Source: Psychroflexus montanilacus (GTDB lineage: Bacteria > Bacteroidota > Bacteroidia > Flavobacteriales > Flavobacteriaceae). Taken from it: a stretch of DNA of 64,000 nt. The stretch's first letter is position 1. The number at the start of each line of letters is the position of its first letter. The position numbers were made by a program, and so were the translations under genes. This document shows, one piece after another, positions 44,143 through 52,938 of this stretch. The stretch covers positions 310,001 through 374,000 of the forward strand of contig NZ_JAIQZC010000004.1 in NCBI RefSeq assembly GCF_020164535.1, given 5' to 3'. A model generated the notes under the pieces. The model was not told where the DNA came from. It did no database searches and saw only the letters and a program-made list of their open reading frames with translations.

Positions 44143-44823
44143 ATGCTTCAGGATTTTAAAAATTTTCTGTTCCCTAAACTTTGTGCTTGTTGTGAAGCTG
44201 TTCTTCTAAAAGAAGAGGTCCTGATTTGTACTTTCTGTAGAAATGAACTACCGCTTTATCCTAATTTTTTTGATGACGAACACGACTTGCATAAGATTTT
44301 ATACGGACGAGTTTTAGTAGATGAGGCAGCAAGTTTGTTTTATTTTGAAAAGAAAGGAATTATTCAAAATTTAATCCACGACCTCAAATACAGGGGAAAT
44401 AAAGAATTGAGTTATCATCTAGGAGAATGGCTTGGAGACACTCTAGTGGATGCGGGTTGGGCTTTAAAAATTGATACAGTCATTCCAGTTCCACTCCATA
44501 ACAAGCGAATGCGTGAAAGGGGGTACAACCAAGTAGAAGGTTTTGGAAAGTCTATTGCTAAAAAACTTTCAGCAGACTATAATGATCGTCTTTTGAAAAG
44601 ACGCTCCAATTCCAAAACTCAGGTTTTCAAGAATAGACTGGCCAGGTCTGAAGTTGTGCAAAATCATTTTTATGTGAATGATCATGCAGACTTCTCTTCT
44701 CAAAACATTTTGCTGGTGGATGACCTTGTGACAACTGGAGCTACTTTAGAGGCGTGTTATTTAGCATTAAAGGATGTGAGCATTCATAAGCTAAGCATTG
44801 CAACCATTGCAATAAGTAAATAA
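44143..44823 (+). CDS. ComF-family phosphoribosyltransferase-like protein
   Basis: 226 residues. Zinc-finger cysteines at the start (CACCEAVLL, then CTFCRNELP) and the PRPP-binding loop NILLVDDLVTTGATLEACYLAL (pieces) near residue 190 show the ComF family. PVPLHNKRMRERGYNQ is also typical. In naturally competent bacteria ComF helps in DNA uptake, perhaps by handling single-stranded DNA; elsewhere it may be involved in DNA repair. No other competence gene is nearby. Confidence 0.88.
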   Translation: MLQDFKNFLFPKLCACCEAVLLKEEVLICTFCRNELPLYPNFFDDEHDLHKILYGRVLVDEAASLFYFEKKGIIQNLIHDLKYRGNKELSYHLGEWLGDTLVDAGWALKIDTVIPVPLHNKRMRERGYNQVEGFGKSIAKKLSADYNDRLLKRRSNSKTQVFKNRLARSEVVQNHFYVNDHADFSSQNILLVDDLVTTGATLEACYLALKDVSIHKLSIATIAISK

Positions 44824-45028
44824 TCAAAGAATGTTTGGATATAGATCAAAACTCAATCCTATTTTTGATGCAGAATTCGGAGGTTTTTTTAAGGCAGACA
44901 ATTCAGAAATGCTTCGTTATTGGGATTAGTTCAACTAGCAAATTTCAGTAAGACAGGCTTCTGAAATTAGAGTTTCACTGAATAAAATTTATATTTTGTT
45001 GTTTCTTTGTACAAACTAAATTCTGGTT

Positions 45029-46639
45029 ATGAAAATTCAAATTTTCAAATTCTTTATCTTTTTGGTTCTGGTGGTCTCAGTCTTTTCCTGTGCGCAAAGA
45101 GGTCGACCAGACGGCGGCCCTGTAGATACTACCCCGCCAAAGTTTGTAAGTTCAAATCCAGAAAATTACTCTACCAACTATAAAAGACAGCAAATCGTTA
45201 TCAATTTTGATGAGTACATAAAATTGGAAGATCCACGACAGCAAATTTTCATTTCTCCCCCTATAGAACCTCGACCAAATATCTATCCTACTGGACCCGC
45301 AAGTCGATACGTGAGATTAGAAATCCCTAGAGATTCTCTGGAAGACAATACGACATATACTGTCAATTTTGGAAAAAGTATAGAAGATAATAATGAGGGG
45401 AATAAGCTTCCATACTTCAAATACGTTTTTTCAACCGGTGATTATGTCGACTCCCTGCAGGTAGAAGGCAACGTGTTTGATTCTTACAACAGAATTTCTG
45501 ATGAGAATATTTCTGTGATGTTGTACCCTTTGGACTCTACCTATTCAGACTCAGTTGTGTATACCCAAATCCCGAGATACATTTCATTTGTGAGAGATTC
45601 TACGTCTTTGTTTAGCCTTGATAATTTGAAACCTGGCAACTATAAAATGGTGGCCATTTCTGATAAAAATAACAACTACAAATTTGATCCATCTCAAGAT
45701 AAAATAGGCTTTGTAGAAGACACCGTAAAAATACCAACAGATAAATTATATGATATTTTGGTGTTTAAACAAGAGTTGGAGCCAAAAGCATTTAGACCCA
45801 AGCAGATTTCCAAACAACATTTCGAATTTGGATTTCAGGGTCGATTGGAAGATTTTAAAATCGATTTGATATCTGAAACAGATGAACCTTTTGAGGCCAA
45901 ATATTTTAAAGATGAAGAAACCGATACGCTTCATTATTGGTACAAACCTTATCTTGAAAAAGACAGTTTACTTTTCGCATTCACCAATCAGGGAAAACTG
46001 GATACAGTTGAAATAAGACCTAAGCAAATCGAAGAAGATTCTTTAAAAATTTCAGAAGTCAAATCAGATAAAAACAAGCTTTTATCTGACTTTAAGCTGA
46101 AAGCCAATACCCCCATTACATCTTTTCAAAAGGATTCCATTCGCATGATGACCAAGGATTCCATTCCGGTGGATTTTGAGCTGGAAGTTGACACACTCTA
46201 CAATCATCTGGTCTTCAAATTTGAAAAAGAAGAACAAACGTCTTATCAAATTGATTTATTTCCAGGAGCCATCACTGATTTTTTTGAGACTACAAATGAT
46301 AGTTTAAATTACAAGTACGCTACTCGACCCTTATCAGATTTTGGAAACCTGACCTTAACCATTACCAATGTAGATGAGTTTCCAATTATAGTAGAACTTG
46401 TTGATGAAAAGGGAAAAGTAGAATCCTCAGTTTATGAAACCGAGTCAAATACCATTGATTTTAAGCTTATAAAACCTGGTTTTTACTACATCCGTTTGAT
46501 TTATGACCTTAATGGCAATGGCAGATGGGATACGGGTAATTTCGTTGAAGGCATCAAACCGGAGCCTGTACTTTATGACAGCCAGCCAGTTGAAATAAGA
46601 GCAAACTGGGATGAGATTAACTCAATTATGTTATACTAA
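45029..46639 (+). CDS. Ig-like domain lipoprotein (Big_5/SbsA type)
   Basis: 536 residues. The signal IFKFFIFLVLVVSVFSC ends in the lipobox cysteine at residue 21, and the mature protein begins AQRGRPDGGPVDTTPPKFV, the usual start of this flavobacterial family. The first domain (residues about 35-135) is the Ig-like fold with INFDEYIKLEDPRQQIFISP. The rest is beta-rich, ending FYYIRLIYDLNGNGRWDTGN. It probably sits in the outer membrane and acts in envelope or gliding-type processes; function not established. Its last 14 bases overlap the convergent nitrilase gene. Confidence 0.88.
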   Translation: MKIQIFKFFIFLVLVVSVFSCAQRGRPDGGPVDTTPPKFVSSNPENYSTNYKRQQIVINFDEYIKLEDPRQQIFISPPIEPRPNIYPTGPASRYVRLEIPRDSLEDNTTYTVNFGKSIEDNNEGNKLPYFKYVFSTGDYVDSLQVEGNVFDSYNRISDENISVMLYPLDSTYSDSVVYTQIPRYISFVRDSTSLFSLDNLKPGNYKMVAISDKNNNYKFDPSQDKIGFVEDTVKIPTDKLYDILVFKQELEPKAFRPKQISKQHFEFGFQGRLEDFKIDLISETDEPFEAKYFKDEETDTLHYWYKPYLEKDSLLFAFTNQGKLDTVEIRPKQIEEDSLKISEVKSDKNKLLSDFKLKANTPITSFQKDSIRMMTKDSIPVDFELEVDTLYNHLVFKFEKEEQTSYQIDLFPGAITDFFETTNDSLNYKYATRPLSDFGNLTLTITNVDEFPIIVELVDEKGKVESSVYETESNTIDFKLIKPGFYYIRLIYDLNGNGRWDTGNFVEGIKPEPVLYDSQPVEIRANWDEINSIMLY

Positions 46640-47402
46640 AGGGATCTTTATCTCGTAAAAATCCTAACTTTTCTCTCAGTTCACTAAGGTGAGACTTTTC
46701 CAGAGTAAGGCTTTGGATGGCTTCTTCTTCAGGATGATGATCGCTTAAACATTTGCCTAAAGCATCATATCCTGCAGAATGTCCAACGTAAGGAAACTCG
46801 TTCCCATCTATCCCCATAATGTTGAGGCCTATGCAATAGCTCATGTTTTCTACGGCTCTTGCCTGTAGGAGGATGTCCCAGGCAGCTACGCGTTTTTTGG
46901 GCCAGTTGGCAACGTAAATCAAGGCATCATAATCGTCTTTGTATCTTGCCCAAACGGGAAACCTAAGATCGTAACACACCAAAAGGCATAGTTTCCAGCC
47001 TTTGTAATCTACCACGCAGCGTTCGGTGCCTGGCGTATAAGTTTTATGCTCTCTGGCCAACGTAAATAAGTGTTTTTTGTCGTATTTGGCATATGAGCCG
47101 TCTGGCTTTACAAAAAACATGCGGTTATAAAACTTTTCGTTTTCTTTTACCATTGCACTTCCTGTAATGGCAGCCTCATATTTCCTGGCTTGAGCTTTCA
47201 TCCAGTCCAAGACGACCTCAGCTTCTTCAGCATTGGCCTCCGCATTCATGGAAAATCCAGTGGTAAACATCTCTGGCAGAATGATCAACTCTGTATCTGA
47301 TGGACACTCCGAAAGCTTCTGTTCAAAATGAAGTTTGTTGACCTTGGGATTTTCCCAGGTGAGTTCGGTTTGTATGTAGGTAATTCTTAAAGTTTCGCTC
47401 AT
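46626..47402 (-). CDS. Nitrilase-family amidohydrolase (YafV/omega-amidase type)
   Basis: 258 residues with the Glu-Lys-Cys triad: LPEMFTTGFSM (E), YDKKHLFT (K), and LLVCYDLRFPVW (C). The spacing and WPKKRVAAWDILLQARAVEN follow the omega-amidase branch, which hydrolyses alpha-ketoglutaramate or alpha-ketosuccinamate. It is convergent with the Ig-like lipoprotein gene, sharing 14 bases at their 3' ends. Confidence 0.9.
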   Translation of the reverse strand: MSETLRITYIQTELTWENPKVNKLHFEQKLSECPSDTELIILPEMFTTGFSMNAEANAEEAEVVLDWMKAQARKYEAAITGSAMVKENEKFYNRMFFVKPDGSYAKYDKKHLFTLAREHKTYTPGTERCVVDYKGWKLCLLVCYDLRFPVWARYKDDYDALIYVANWPKKRVAAWDILLQARAVENMSYCIGLNIMGIDGNEFPYVGHSAGYDALGKCLSDHHPEEEAIQSLTLEKSHLSELREKLGFLRDKDPFSIT

Positions 47403-47475
47403 GGTTCAAAATTAAACAAATAAGTTAACTCTAAAAATTGGCCCTGGCGTATTAGGGGTGAGGGATTTCACCAAG

Positions 47476-47500
47476 TATAACACCCTTTGCCTATCGGCAT
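47476..47500. repeat. 25-bp dispersed repeat, copy 1
   Basis: TATAACACCCTTTGCC followed by TATCGGCAT is identical to 53025-53049. Around it, CCCTTGAGGGA and a GGGTGT end are also similar in both places, so a larger element of about 130 bases is shared. It lies next to a leader-peptide module in both cases. Confidence 0.8.
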
Positions 47501-47614
47501 TTCCCTTAAGGGAAAACTTAAACATGAGTATAACCAAACTTAAACTTCTTCCCTTGAGGGAAGATTGAGATGGGTGTAATAAAGTGATAAAGCTGAAACT
47601 GATTTGACTCAAAA

Positions 47615-47639
47615 AAACCGCCTTGATGGGAGGCGGTTT
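47615..47639 (-). terminator. Terminator of peptide module A
   Basis: AAACCGCCT (47615-47623) pairs with AGGCGGTTT (47631-47639), a perfect 9-bp stem. Related hairpins end modules B and C (52430, 53216), and decayed relatives lie at 48748 and 53863. Confidence 0.75.
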
Positions 47640-47670
47640 ATATCTAAATAAAGATTTATAATTAATCCCT

Positions 47671-47787
47671 TTAATTTATAACAAAATCTAATTTTTTGTG
47701 GGAATCAGATTTGTTTTTTCTTTTGGAGTTTCGATACCCCAAAGCTATTATTATAACTATTATTGAAATTAAATATCCTTTATTCAT
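47671..47787 (-). CDS. 38-residue basic membrane peptide of module A
   Basis: From ATG 47785-47787 to TAA 47671-47673 the frame reads MNKGYLISIIVIIIALGY, then the basic tail RNSKRKNKSDSHKKLDFVIN. It has one membrane helix with a basic end. It lies 10 bases downstream of the leader-peptide gene, the same place occupied by the 50- and 51-residue basic membrane proteins in modules B and C. It could be an immunity-like partner, but this is inference from position only. Confidence 0.5.
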   Translation of the reverse strand: MNKGYLISIIVIIIALGYRNSKRKNKSDSHKKLDFVIN

Positions 47788-47797
47788 TTTAGCAAAA

Positions 47798-47965
47798 TTA
47801 TTTGGTCAACATACACCCTATTACAGTAAGCCCACCAACATGTGGATTAAAAACCGTGACTACACCAGCGGCTAGACCTAAAACCATACACCCATAATCT
47901 GATGTGGATGGTTTTTTTGACCAATCCCAATGGAAAATATCACCTTCACCTCTAATAATCTCCAT
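47798..47965 (-). CDS. Double-glycine-leader peptide, module A (start codon damaged)
   Basis: The frame ending at TAA 47798-47800 includes KLELTQMEIIRGEGD, the same leader as modules B and C. The codon where they have ATG is ATA here after a 3-base deletion (ATGAAAAAT has become ATAAAA). I therefore start the entry at the next ATG (47963-47965), giving 55 residues: MEIIRGEGDIFHWDW, a polar KKPSTSDYGC part, and a hydrophobic glycine-rich tail (MVLGLAAGVVTVFNPHVGG) ending GCMLTK. The peptide may still be made from a weak ATA start or may be inactive. Confidence 0.55.
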   Translation of the reverse strand: MEIIRGEGDIFHWDWSKKPSTSDYGCMVLGLAAGVVTVFNPHVGGLTVIGCMLTK

Positions 47966-48139
47966 TTGAGTTAATTCTAATTTTATAACAATAAGATTTC
48001 AGTTAATAACAAGCAAGTGTTTTGGATTTAAAATTGGGCTTTTGAAAACGATATTGTTTATGCTTTTATTTAATTTTATTGAAAGTTAAGTATAGTTTGC
48101 AATTCATAAAATATCGTATCTTTATAAAAAGACTTATTA

Positions 48140-48367
48140 ATGATAGATTATAAACACATCATAACCATAGAGCCCGGTAAACGAGGAGGTAAACCTTGCA
48201 TCCGTGGGATGAGAATAAGTGTTAATGATATTCTTACATGGCTTGCCTCTGGAATGACGGTAAAAGATATTTTAGAGGATTTTGATGAGTTGACAGACCA
48301 AGATATTTATGCAGCATTAAGCTATGCGGCTGATAGAGAGAATAAAATTTATCAAATAGCTATATGA
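48140..48367 (+). CDS. DUF433-family antitoxin-like protein
   Basis: 75 residues with the complete DUF433 pattern: ITIEPGKRGGKPCIRGMRIS, then VNDILTWLASGMTVKDILED and LTDQDIYAALSYAADRE. DUF433 proteins are usually the antitoxin-like first gene next to a PIN-like toxin. It overlaps the next gene by four bases (ATGA), typical of a toxin-antitoxin pair. It is inserted between module A and a decayed flank of the same repeat family. Confidence 0.85.
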   Translation: MIDYKHIITIEPGKRGGKPCIRGMRISVNDILTWLASGMTVKDILEDFDELTDQDIYAALSYAADRENKIYQIAI

Positions 48368-48708
48368 GATTTTTGTTTGATCAAAATATATCTCATCGTA
48401 TTTTAAAATGTTTACCTGAAAACTATTCTGACTCTACTACTGTAAAAAAAGAGGGATTAATTAATGCCACTGATATAGAACTATGGGAGTATGCAAAAAC
48501 TAAGGCATATATTATAGTTACACAAGACTCAGATTTTAATGATTTAAATTCTCTTTATGGCTTTCCTCCCAAAATCATTTGGATAAGAACGGGGAATATA
48601 AAAACACAATCTATCGCTGATATATTGTTAGATTATCATGTTGAAATCTCTATGTTTATTTCAGATGACAATTATGGATGTTTTGAAATATTCAAGATAA
48701 AACCTTAA
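48364..48708 (+). CDS. DUF5615 PIN-like toxin
   Basis: 114 residues. It starts MRFLFDQNISHRILKCLPE with the first PIN-like aspartate, and has TDIELWEYAKTKAYIIVTQDSDFNDL in the middle (acidic DSDF motif, read in pieces) and IIWIRTGNIKTQSI. The pattern is that of DUF5615, a small PIN-like ribonuclease family paired with DUF433. The overlap with the DUF433 gene suggests a coupled toxin-antitoxin pair. Activity is inferred from family. Confidence 0.85.
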   Translation: MRFLFDQNISHRILKCLPENYSDSTTVKKEGLINATDIELWEYAKTKAYIIVTQDSDFNDLNSLYGFPPKIIWIRTGNIKTQSIADILLDYHVEISMFISDDNYGCFEIFKIKP

Positions 48709-48770
48709 TTTTAAATTGGGATTGGCGTTGATTTTATAAAAAAGAAAAACCGCCTTGGTGGGTCAGTTTT
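48707..48770. repeat. Decayed flank and hairpin of the peptide-module repeat
   Basis: AATTTTAAATTGGG (48707-48720) and GGCGTTGATTTTATAAAA then AAAAACCGCCTTGGTGGG match the 5' flank and terminator of the module family (compare 48024-48040, 52976-53000 and 53827-53880). No peptide gene follows. It directly abuts the toxin gene stop, so the toxin-antitoxin pair seems to have landed inside this repeat. Confidence 0.6.
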
Positions 48771-48859
48771 TGTAATCCATGCAATCAATAAATATTAATA
48801 CCAATTTATAAAAACATACAGCTTCAAACAACCCCTCCATTCCTTAAATTCTCCTTACT

Positions 48860-49729
48860 TCAATAGGTTTTAGTCATATCTTCATCTACAACAATCATAA
48901 AATTGGCTTTGTTATGATGTTCCTCTTCCAGATTATTCAGATCCTCTTGTTCTACCGTAGAAATGGTGAGAACATCCACATCATCATTATACGTTTTTAA
49001 GTACCAGTAAATGCCTTCAAAATCGTTGGAATGGTAGCTACCGTTGAGGTGAAAAAACACCTGATTGGGTTGTAAATTCTTCAGAATAAAATGGGCCATG
49101 GTCGCATCTTTTATGGCTTGTGCTTTTACGAGGTTTTCCCCGCCGTGACCACCCATCATGTCCAGCATATTTTGGTAGGAATCCAGTTCAATATCAAATG
49201 GAATGGGCAAAGGTGCGATCCAGGCATACTCTTCTGCCGGTAGCGAATCCAATGCTGAAAATCCTCCTTCTTTATACACTTTTGTCGCATAAGGGCGAGG
49301 AATATTGGTGGCGACGAAAGGCGTTGAGGTAGATTTTGCAAATTCAATAACAGGTTTATAATCGGTTGCATAGTTGCTCCACACTCTTGCTTTTTTTCTG
49401 AATTCATTTTCATTTATACTATCGTTTAGATAAAGATCTAAAGCCTTTTGGGTGTCGGTTTCAAACATTTCTGCACCAATCACGAGATGGATACTGTCTG
49501 TTTTTAAATCTGAAACCAGTTCAAACTGAAGCCAGTGCGAGATTGGATTGTTATGGAACTCACCAAACAAGACGACATCTGTTTTGGAAATGCTGTCCAA
49601 AATACTTTGATAACTGATTTTATCTCCTTTTTGATTGTATAGCTCGAAGGCCTTTTTGTCTTGAGAAAAGCTGCTTGCTGAGTAGATCATCAACAACAGC
49701 ATTAAACTTATACTAGAAATTTTGGTCAT
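48860..49729 (-). CDS. ChaN-family iron-regulated lipoprotein-like protein
   Basis: 289 residues from ATG 49727-49729 (MTKISSISLMLLLMIYSASSFSQ signal). The ChaN core is visible as DVVLFGEFHNNPISHWLQFEL, VIGAEMFETDTQKALD and FVATNIPRPYATKVYKEGG (all in pieces). ChaN proteins bind haem or are linked to iron uptake. An upstream in-frame ATG at 49759 would add ten residues but gives no signal peptide improvement. It is divergent from the S9 peptidase at 49826. Confidence 0.85.
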   Translation of the reverse strand: MTKISSISLMLLLMIYSASSFSQDKKAFELYNQKGDKISYQSILDSISKTDVVLFGEFHNNPISHWLQFELVSDLKTDSIHLVIGAEMFETDTQKALDLYLNDSINENEFRKKARVWSNYATDYKPVIEFAKSTSTPFVATNIPRPYATKVYKEGGFSALDSLPAEEYAWIAPLPIPFDIELDSYQNMLDMMGGHGGENLVKAQAIKDATMAHFILKNLQPNQVFFHLNGSYHSNDFEGIYWYLKTYNDDVDVLTISTVEQEDLNNLEEEHHNKANFMIVVDEDMTKTY

Positions 49730-49825
49730 AGCACTATGTTTTCGGCTTAAAGTTAGCAAGATTTCAACTCTTACCTTTAGACCAAAACCTATTATATTTG
49801 ATTATTCTCAAAAAACAATATTACC

Positions 49826-52183
49826 ATGACTTTAGCATTACGTATTCTCTTTGTTGCTTTATTTTTAAGTGTTTCGGCAGTTGCCCAATCTCAGTTATCT
49901 GTCAAAAAAATCATGCAGGATCCCAACTGGATGGGAACTTTCCCCTCTGGCATCCAATGGAATGAGCAGTCCAATACCATTTACTTTGATTACAATCCAG
50001 AGCAGAATGTAGCTGATTCCTTATACAAAATCCGCTTATCCAATTCATCGCAAATAGAAAAGGTAAGTCTAGAGGAAAGAAAAGCCAGGGTTTCTCCATA
50101 CGGAGATTACAATGACAAGCGGACACAAAAACTGTTTACCAAATCTGGAGACTTATATCTTCATGATGTCAAAAAGAATAAAACAGAACTGGTTTTAGAT
50201 TTGGGTGAATCCATTCAAAACCCAAAGTTTATAACCGATTCTGAATATGCGTTTATCAGCAATAATAACCTTTATATTTATAATGTAAAGCAGGGGCAAA
50301 TTCAGAAGAAAACCAACATATTATCCGGTAGTTCCAATGACAAAACCTCTAAAAAATCTGAGAAAAACCAATGGATAGAGGATGAAAACTTGAGTTTACT
50401 TGAAGAAGTCAGAACTCAAAAAGAGACCAGTGAATTAAGGGATAAAAATCGAGAATTATTGACCGATGAGGAATACACGTTTTACCTGGACAAGCAGAGA
50501 GCATTCAATTTTGATATAAGTGAAACAGGACAATTCCTGACTTTTCAAACTTACCAGCCCGATTCACCAGAAAACACTATCGTTCCCAATTATGTCGACG
50601 CATCGGGATACACCGAACCACTGAATACGAGAAGCAAAGTCGGCGATCAAACGGCCCAAAGAGATCTATACCTGTATCATATTCAGAAGGATACCGTATT
50701 TAAAATTGATGTGTCTTCCCTGCCTGGCATTACCGATTTGCCAACATACACTGAAGATTATCCAGATAGAGAATGGGAAGAAAAGGAAAGAGCGGTAAGT
50801 TTTTCTAGTGTAGAATTTTCATCCAACGATCAACACGCCGTCGTTTCCATAAGAGCCCAGGACAATAAAGACCGCTGGATTGCTCTTCTGAATTTGAATA
50901 CAGGAAGTTTGGAGAATTTGGACAGACAACATGATGAAGCGTGGATTGCAGGACCAGGCATAGGCAGTTATTACGGTGGCGGAACTTTAGGCTGGCTGGC
51001 CGACGATACACACGTTTACTTTCAGTCTGAAGCAACGGGTTATTCACATTTATACCTCCATAATGTTGAAAACAACACTCAAAAGCAGTTGACTAAAGGC
51101 GATTATGAAGTCTTTAATCCGCAACTGTCCAATGATAAAAAATCCTGGTATTTCAGCTCTTCTGAAGTGCATCCTGGTGAACGTCATTTCTATAAAATGC
51201 CGGTTATGGGAGGAAAAGCTACGCAGTTGACGTCTATGGAAGGTAAAAACAGCGTGATCTTATCTCCAGATGAAAAGCAAATGGCGATTGTATTTTCCAA
51301 TTCGAATACGCCAGAAGAATTGTATCTAAAGAAAACAAAAGCCAATGCGGAGGCCAAGCAACTTACAGACGGTCAGTCTGAAGCTTTCGAAGCCTACAAC
51401 TGGAGAACGCCCGAACTAATCCAATTTGAAGCTGAAGACGGCGCTAAACCTTATGCCAGATTATATAAGCCAGAAGAAAGCGTCAACAAGAACGCAGCCG
51501 TCATTTTTGTGCATGGAGCGGGTTATTTGCAAAACGCACACAAGTGGTGGTCGAGTTACTTCAGAGAATATATGTTTCATAATTTGTTAACTGATTTGGG
51601 CTACACCGTTTTGGATATCGATTACCGAGGAAGTGCCGGTTATGGCAGAGACTGGCGAACAGGCATCTACCGTCACATGGGCGGTAAAGATTTGTCCGAC
51701 CAAGTCGATGGAGCCAACTACCTGGTTGAAAACCACGGCGTCAATCCAGAAAAAATAGGAATATACGGAGGAAGCTATGGTGGATTCATCACCTTGATGG
51801 GAATGTTTAATGAACCGGAGACCTTTGCTGCTGGTGCTGCCTTAAGATCTGTGACCGATTGGGCGCATTACAATCATGGGTATACCTCCAATATACTTAA
51901 TGAACCACATCTCGACCCAGAAGCCTATAGAAAATCCTCACCTATCTACTTTGCTGAGGGACTGGAAGGGCATTTGCTCATCGCTCATGGAATGATAGAT
52001 ACCAATGTGCATTTTCAAGACGTCGTCAGGCTTTCTCAACGCCTTATTGAGCTTGAAAAGGAAAACTGGGAAATGGCAGTGTATCCTATAGAAAATCACG
52101 GCTTTACCCAGCCTAGTAGCTGGACGGATGAGTACAGACGAATACTGAAGTTGTTTGAAGATACGATTGGGAATGCCCCCTAG
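49826..52183 (+). CDS. Secreted S9-family prolyl oligopeptidase-like peptidase
   Basis: 785 residues. Signal peptide MTLALRILFVALFLSVSAVA, a beta-propeller-like N-domain up to about 540 (YQPDSPENTIVPNY, GGGTLGWLADDTHVYFQSE), then an alpha/beta hydrolase domain: YRGSAGYGRDWRTGIYRHMG, IGIYGGSYGGFITLMG with the nucleophile serine near 650, and the aspartate/histidine in HGMIDTNVHF and ENHGFTQP. It resembles dipeptidyl peptidase IV-type enzymes that trim peptides after proline. It should act in the periplasm or outside. It is followed directly by a CCCCCAAAGGGGG hairpin at 52184. Confidence 0.9.
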   Translation: MTLALRILFVALFLSVSAVAQSQLSVKKIMQDPNWMGTFPSGIQWNEQSNTIYFDYNPEQNVADSLYKIRLSNSSQIEKVSLEERKARVSPYGDYNDKRTQKLFTKSGDLYLHDVKKNKTELVLDLGESIQNPKFITDSEYAFISNNNLYIYNVKQGQIQKKTNILSGSSNDKTSKKSEKNQWIEDENLSLLEEVRTQKETSELRDKNRELLTDEEYTFYLDKQRAFNFDISETGQFLTFQTYQPDSPENTIVPNYVDASGYTEPLNTRSKVGDQTAQRDLYLYHIQKDTVFKIDVSSLPGITDLPTYTEDYPDREWEEKERAVSFSSVEFSSNDQHAVVSIRAQDNKDRWIALLNLNTGSLENLDRQHDEAWIAGPGIGSYYGGGTLGWLADDTHVYFQSEATGYSHLYLHNVENNTQKQLTKGDYEVFNPQLSNDKKSWYFSSSEVHPGERHFYKMPVMGGKATQLTSMEGKNSVILSPDEKQMAIVFSNSNTPEELYLKKTKANAEAKQLTDGQSEAFEAYNWRTPELIQFEAEDGAKPYARLYKPEESVNKNAAVIFVHGAGYLQNAHKWWSSYFREYMFHNLLTDLGYTVLDIDYRGSAGYGRDWRTGIYRHMGGKDLSDQVDGANYLVENHGVNPEKIGIYGGSYGGFITLMGMFNEPETFAAGAALRSVTDWAHYNHGYTSNILNEPHLDPEAYRKSSPIYFAEGLEGHLLIAHGMIDTNVHFQDVVRLSQRLIELEKENWEMAVYPIENHGFTQPSSWTDEYRRILKLFEDTIGNAP

Positions 52184-52420
52184 CCCCCAAAGGGGGAATT
52201 TTATCCAGATACCAGACATTAAATGTAAAAAAGGACAGAAGAAACAAGATTCAGGAAACAGGACAATTCAAACCTCTAAAAGTATATAGTGTACCTGACG
52301 GCACGCTGGCTTAGTTGATGCTTTAGGTTTTATCAATGTTTAGTCTCTAAAGGGACAAGTTGGACGTTTTTTTATTTAGCTAAAAGTTTAGAGATTTTAT
52401 TAGCTCTGTCGTTGACTTTA
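52184..52420. other. Gap with a short G/C hairpin only
   Basis: CCCCC-AAA-GGGGG at 52184-52196 directly after the S9 peptidase stop is a possible hairpin or part of a repeat, but no T-run follows. The rest of the gap to 52420 shows no coding frame. Confidence 0.5.
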
Positions 52421-52623
52421 GAAAAATAAAAACCGTCTTGGTGAGAGGTGGTTTATCCTTTTCTGATTTAAAACTAGATGAAAAATTAATCAAGTTAATT
52501 TAGTACGATGGACTAATAGAAAAGTCTATAACTATGTAAATTATAGACTTTAAAAATAATTATTGTTAAGAGGAACTATTAAATTAATTATTGCTTTTAA
52601 ATAATTTTTTTCTATTCTCATAA
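52421..52623. repeat. 203-bp direct repeat, copy 1 (3' end of module B)
   Basis: Bases 52421-52623 match 53207-53409 with a constant offset of 786 and only a few substitutions and no gaps. It contains the terminator hairpin, a TTAATTTAGTACGAT segment, and the last codons of the membrane protein. The near identity shows a recent tandem duplication of this end. Confidence 0.85.
52430..52454 (-). terminator. Terminator of module B
   Basis: AAACCGTCT (52430-52438) pairs with AGGTGGTTT (52446-52454) using two G-U pairs; the minus strand then has a T-run. Confidence 0.65.
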
Positions 52624-52736
52624 ATAATCAACACTATTAAAATAAATATAACATATGAAATAGCAAAATAATAATTTATAAAAAGCAGAGGTCCACTGGG
52701 TAATAAAAATAAAAATCTACGTAAATAATTATTCAT
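52584..52736 (-). CDS. 50-residue basic membrane protein of module B
   Basis: From ATG 52734-52736: MNNYLRRFLFLLPSGPLLFI, then NYYFAISYVIFILIVLIIYE and NRKKLFKSNN. One or two membrane helices, with a basic C-terminus YENRKKLFKSNN that is identical in module C. It starts 4 bases after the stop of the leader-peptide gene. Position and size suggest an immunity or anchoring partner for the peptide; this is inferred, not shown. Confidence 0.65.
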   Translation of the reverse strand: MNNYLRRFLFLLPSGPLLFINYYFAISYVIFILIVLIIYENRKKLFKSNN

Positions 52737-52740
52737 AATA

Positions 52741-52938
52741 TTAAAATTCATACCATGCTTGAGAGCCAGCATCGTCACCATCACAACTTGAAAATAAGCA
52801 TGCTGCACTAGCAGCAATGCCAGCAGGTGCAAACACTATCCCCATTAGAGTTGAAGCACCCCAACAAGCAACATTATTAAAACATAATTCGCCTCCCCCT
52901 TGCACTTTTTCCATCTGAGTTAATTCTAAATTTTTCAT
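52741..52938 (-). CDS. Double-glycine-leader peptide, module B
   Basis: 65 residues from ATG 52936-52938. Leader MKNLELTQMEKVQGGG, the classic double-glycine pattern cut by C39-type peptidases, then the mature part GELCFNNVACWGAST, a hydrophobic glycine/alanine helix (LMGIVFAPAGIAASAACLF) and SSCDGDDAGSQAWYEF. The mature peptide has four cysteines (C19, C25, C47, C52), so disulfides are possible. A longer frame from an upstream alternative start is rejected because the leader match begins at this ATG. It resembles class II bacteriocins or GG-leader signalling peptides. Confidence 0.8.
   Translation of the reverse strand: MKNLELTQMEKVQGGGELCFNNVACWGASTLMGIVFAPAGIAASAACLFSSCDGDDAGSQAWYEF

Noticed and set aside
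44831-44929. 32-residue frame after comF (MFGYRSKLNPIFDAEFGG and so on)
   Set aside because: Too short, no signal or helix, no overlap with neighbours; could be real but unsupported.
47412-47612. 66-residue reading frame on the minus strand between the nitrilase gene and module A
   Set aside because: It lies within the dispersed repeat that recurs at 53025, has low-complexity serine and leucine content, and has no family likeness.
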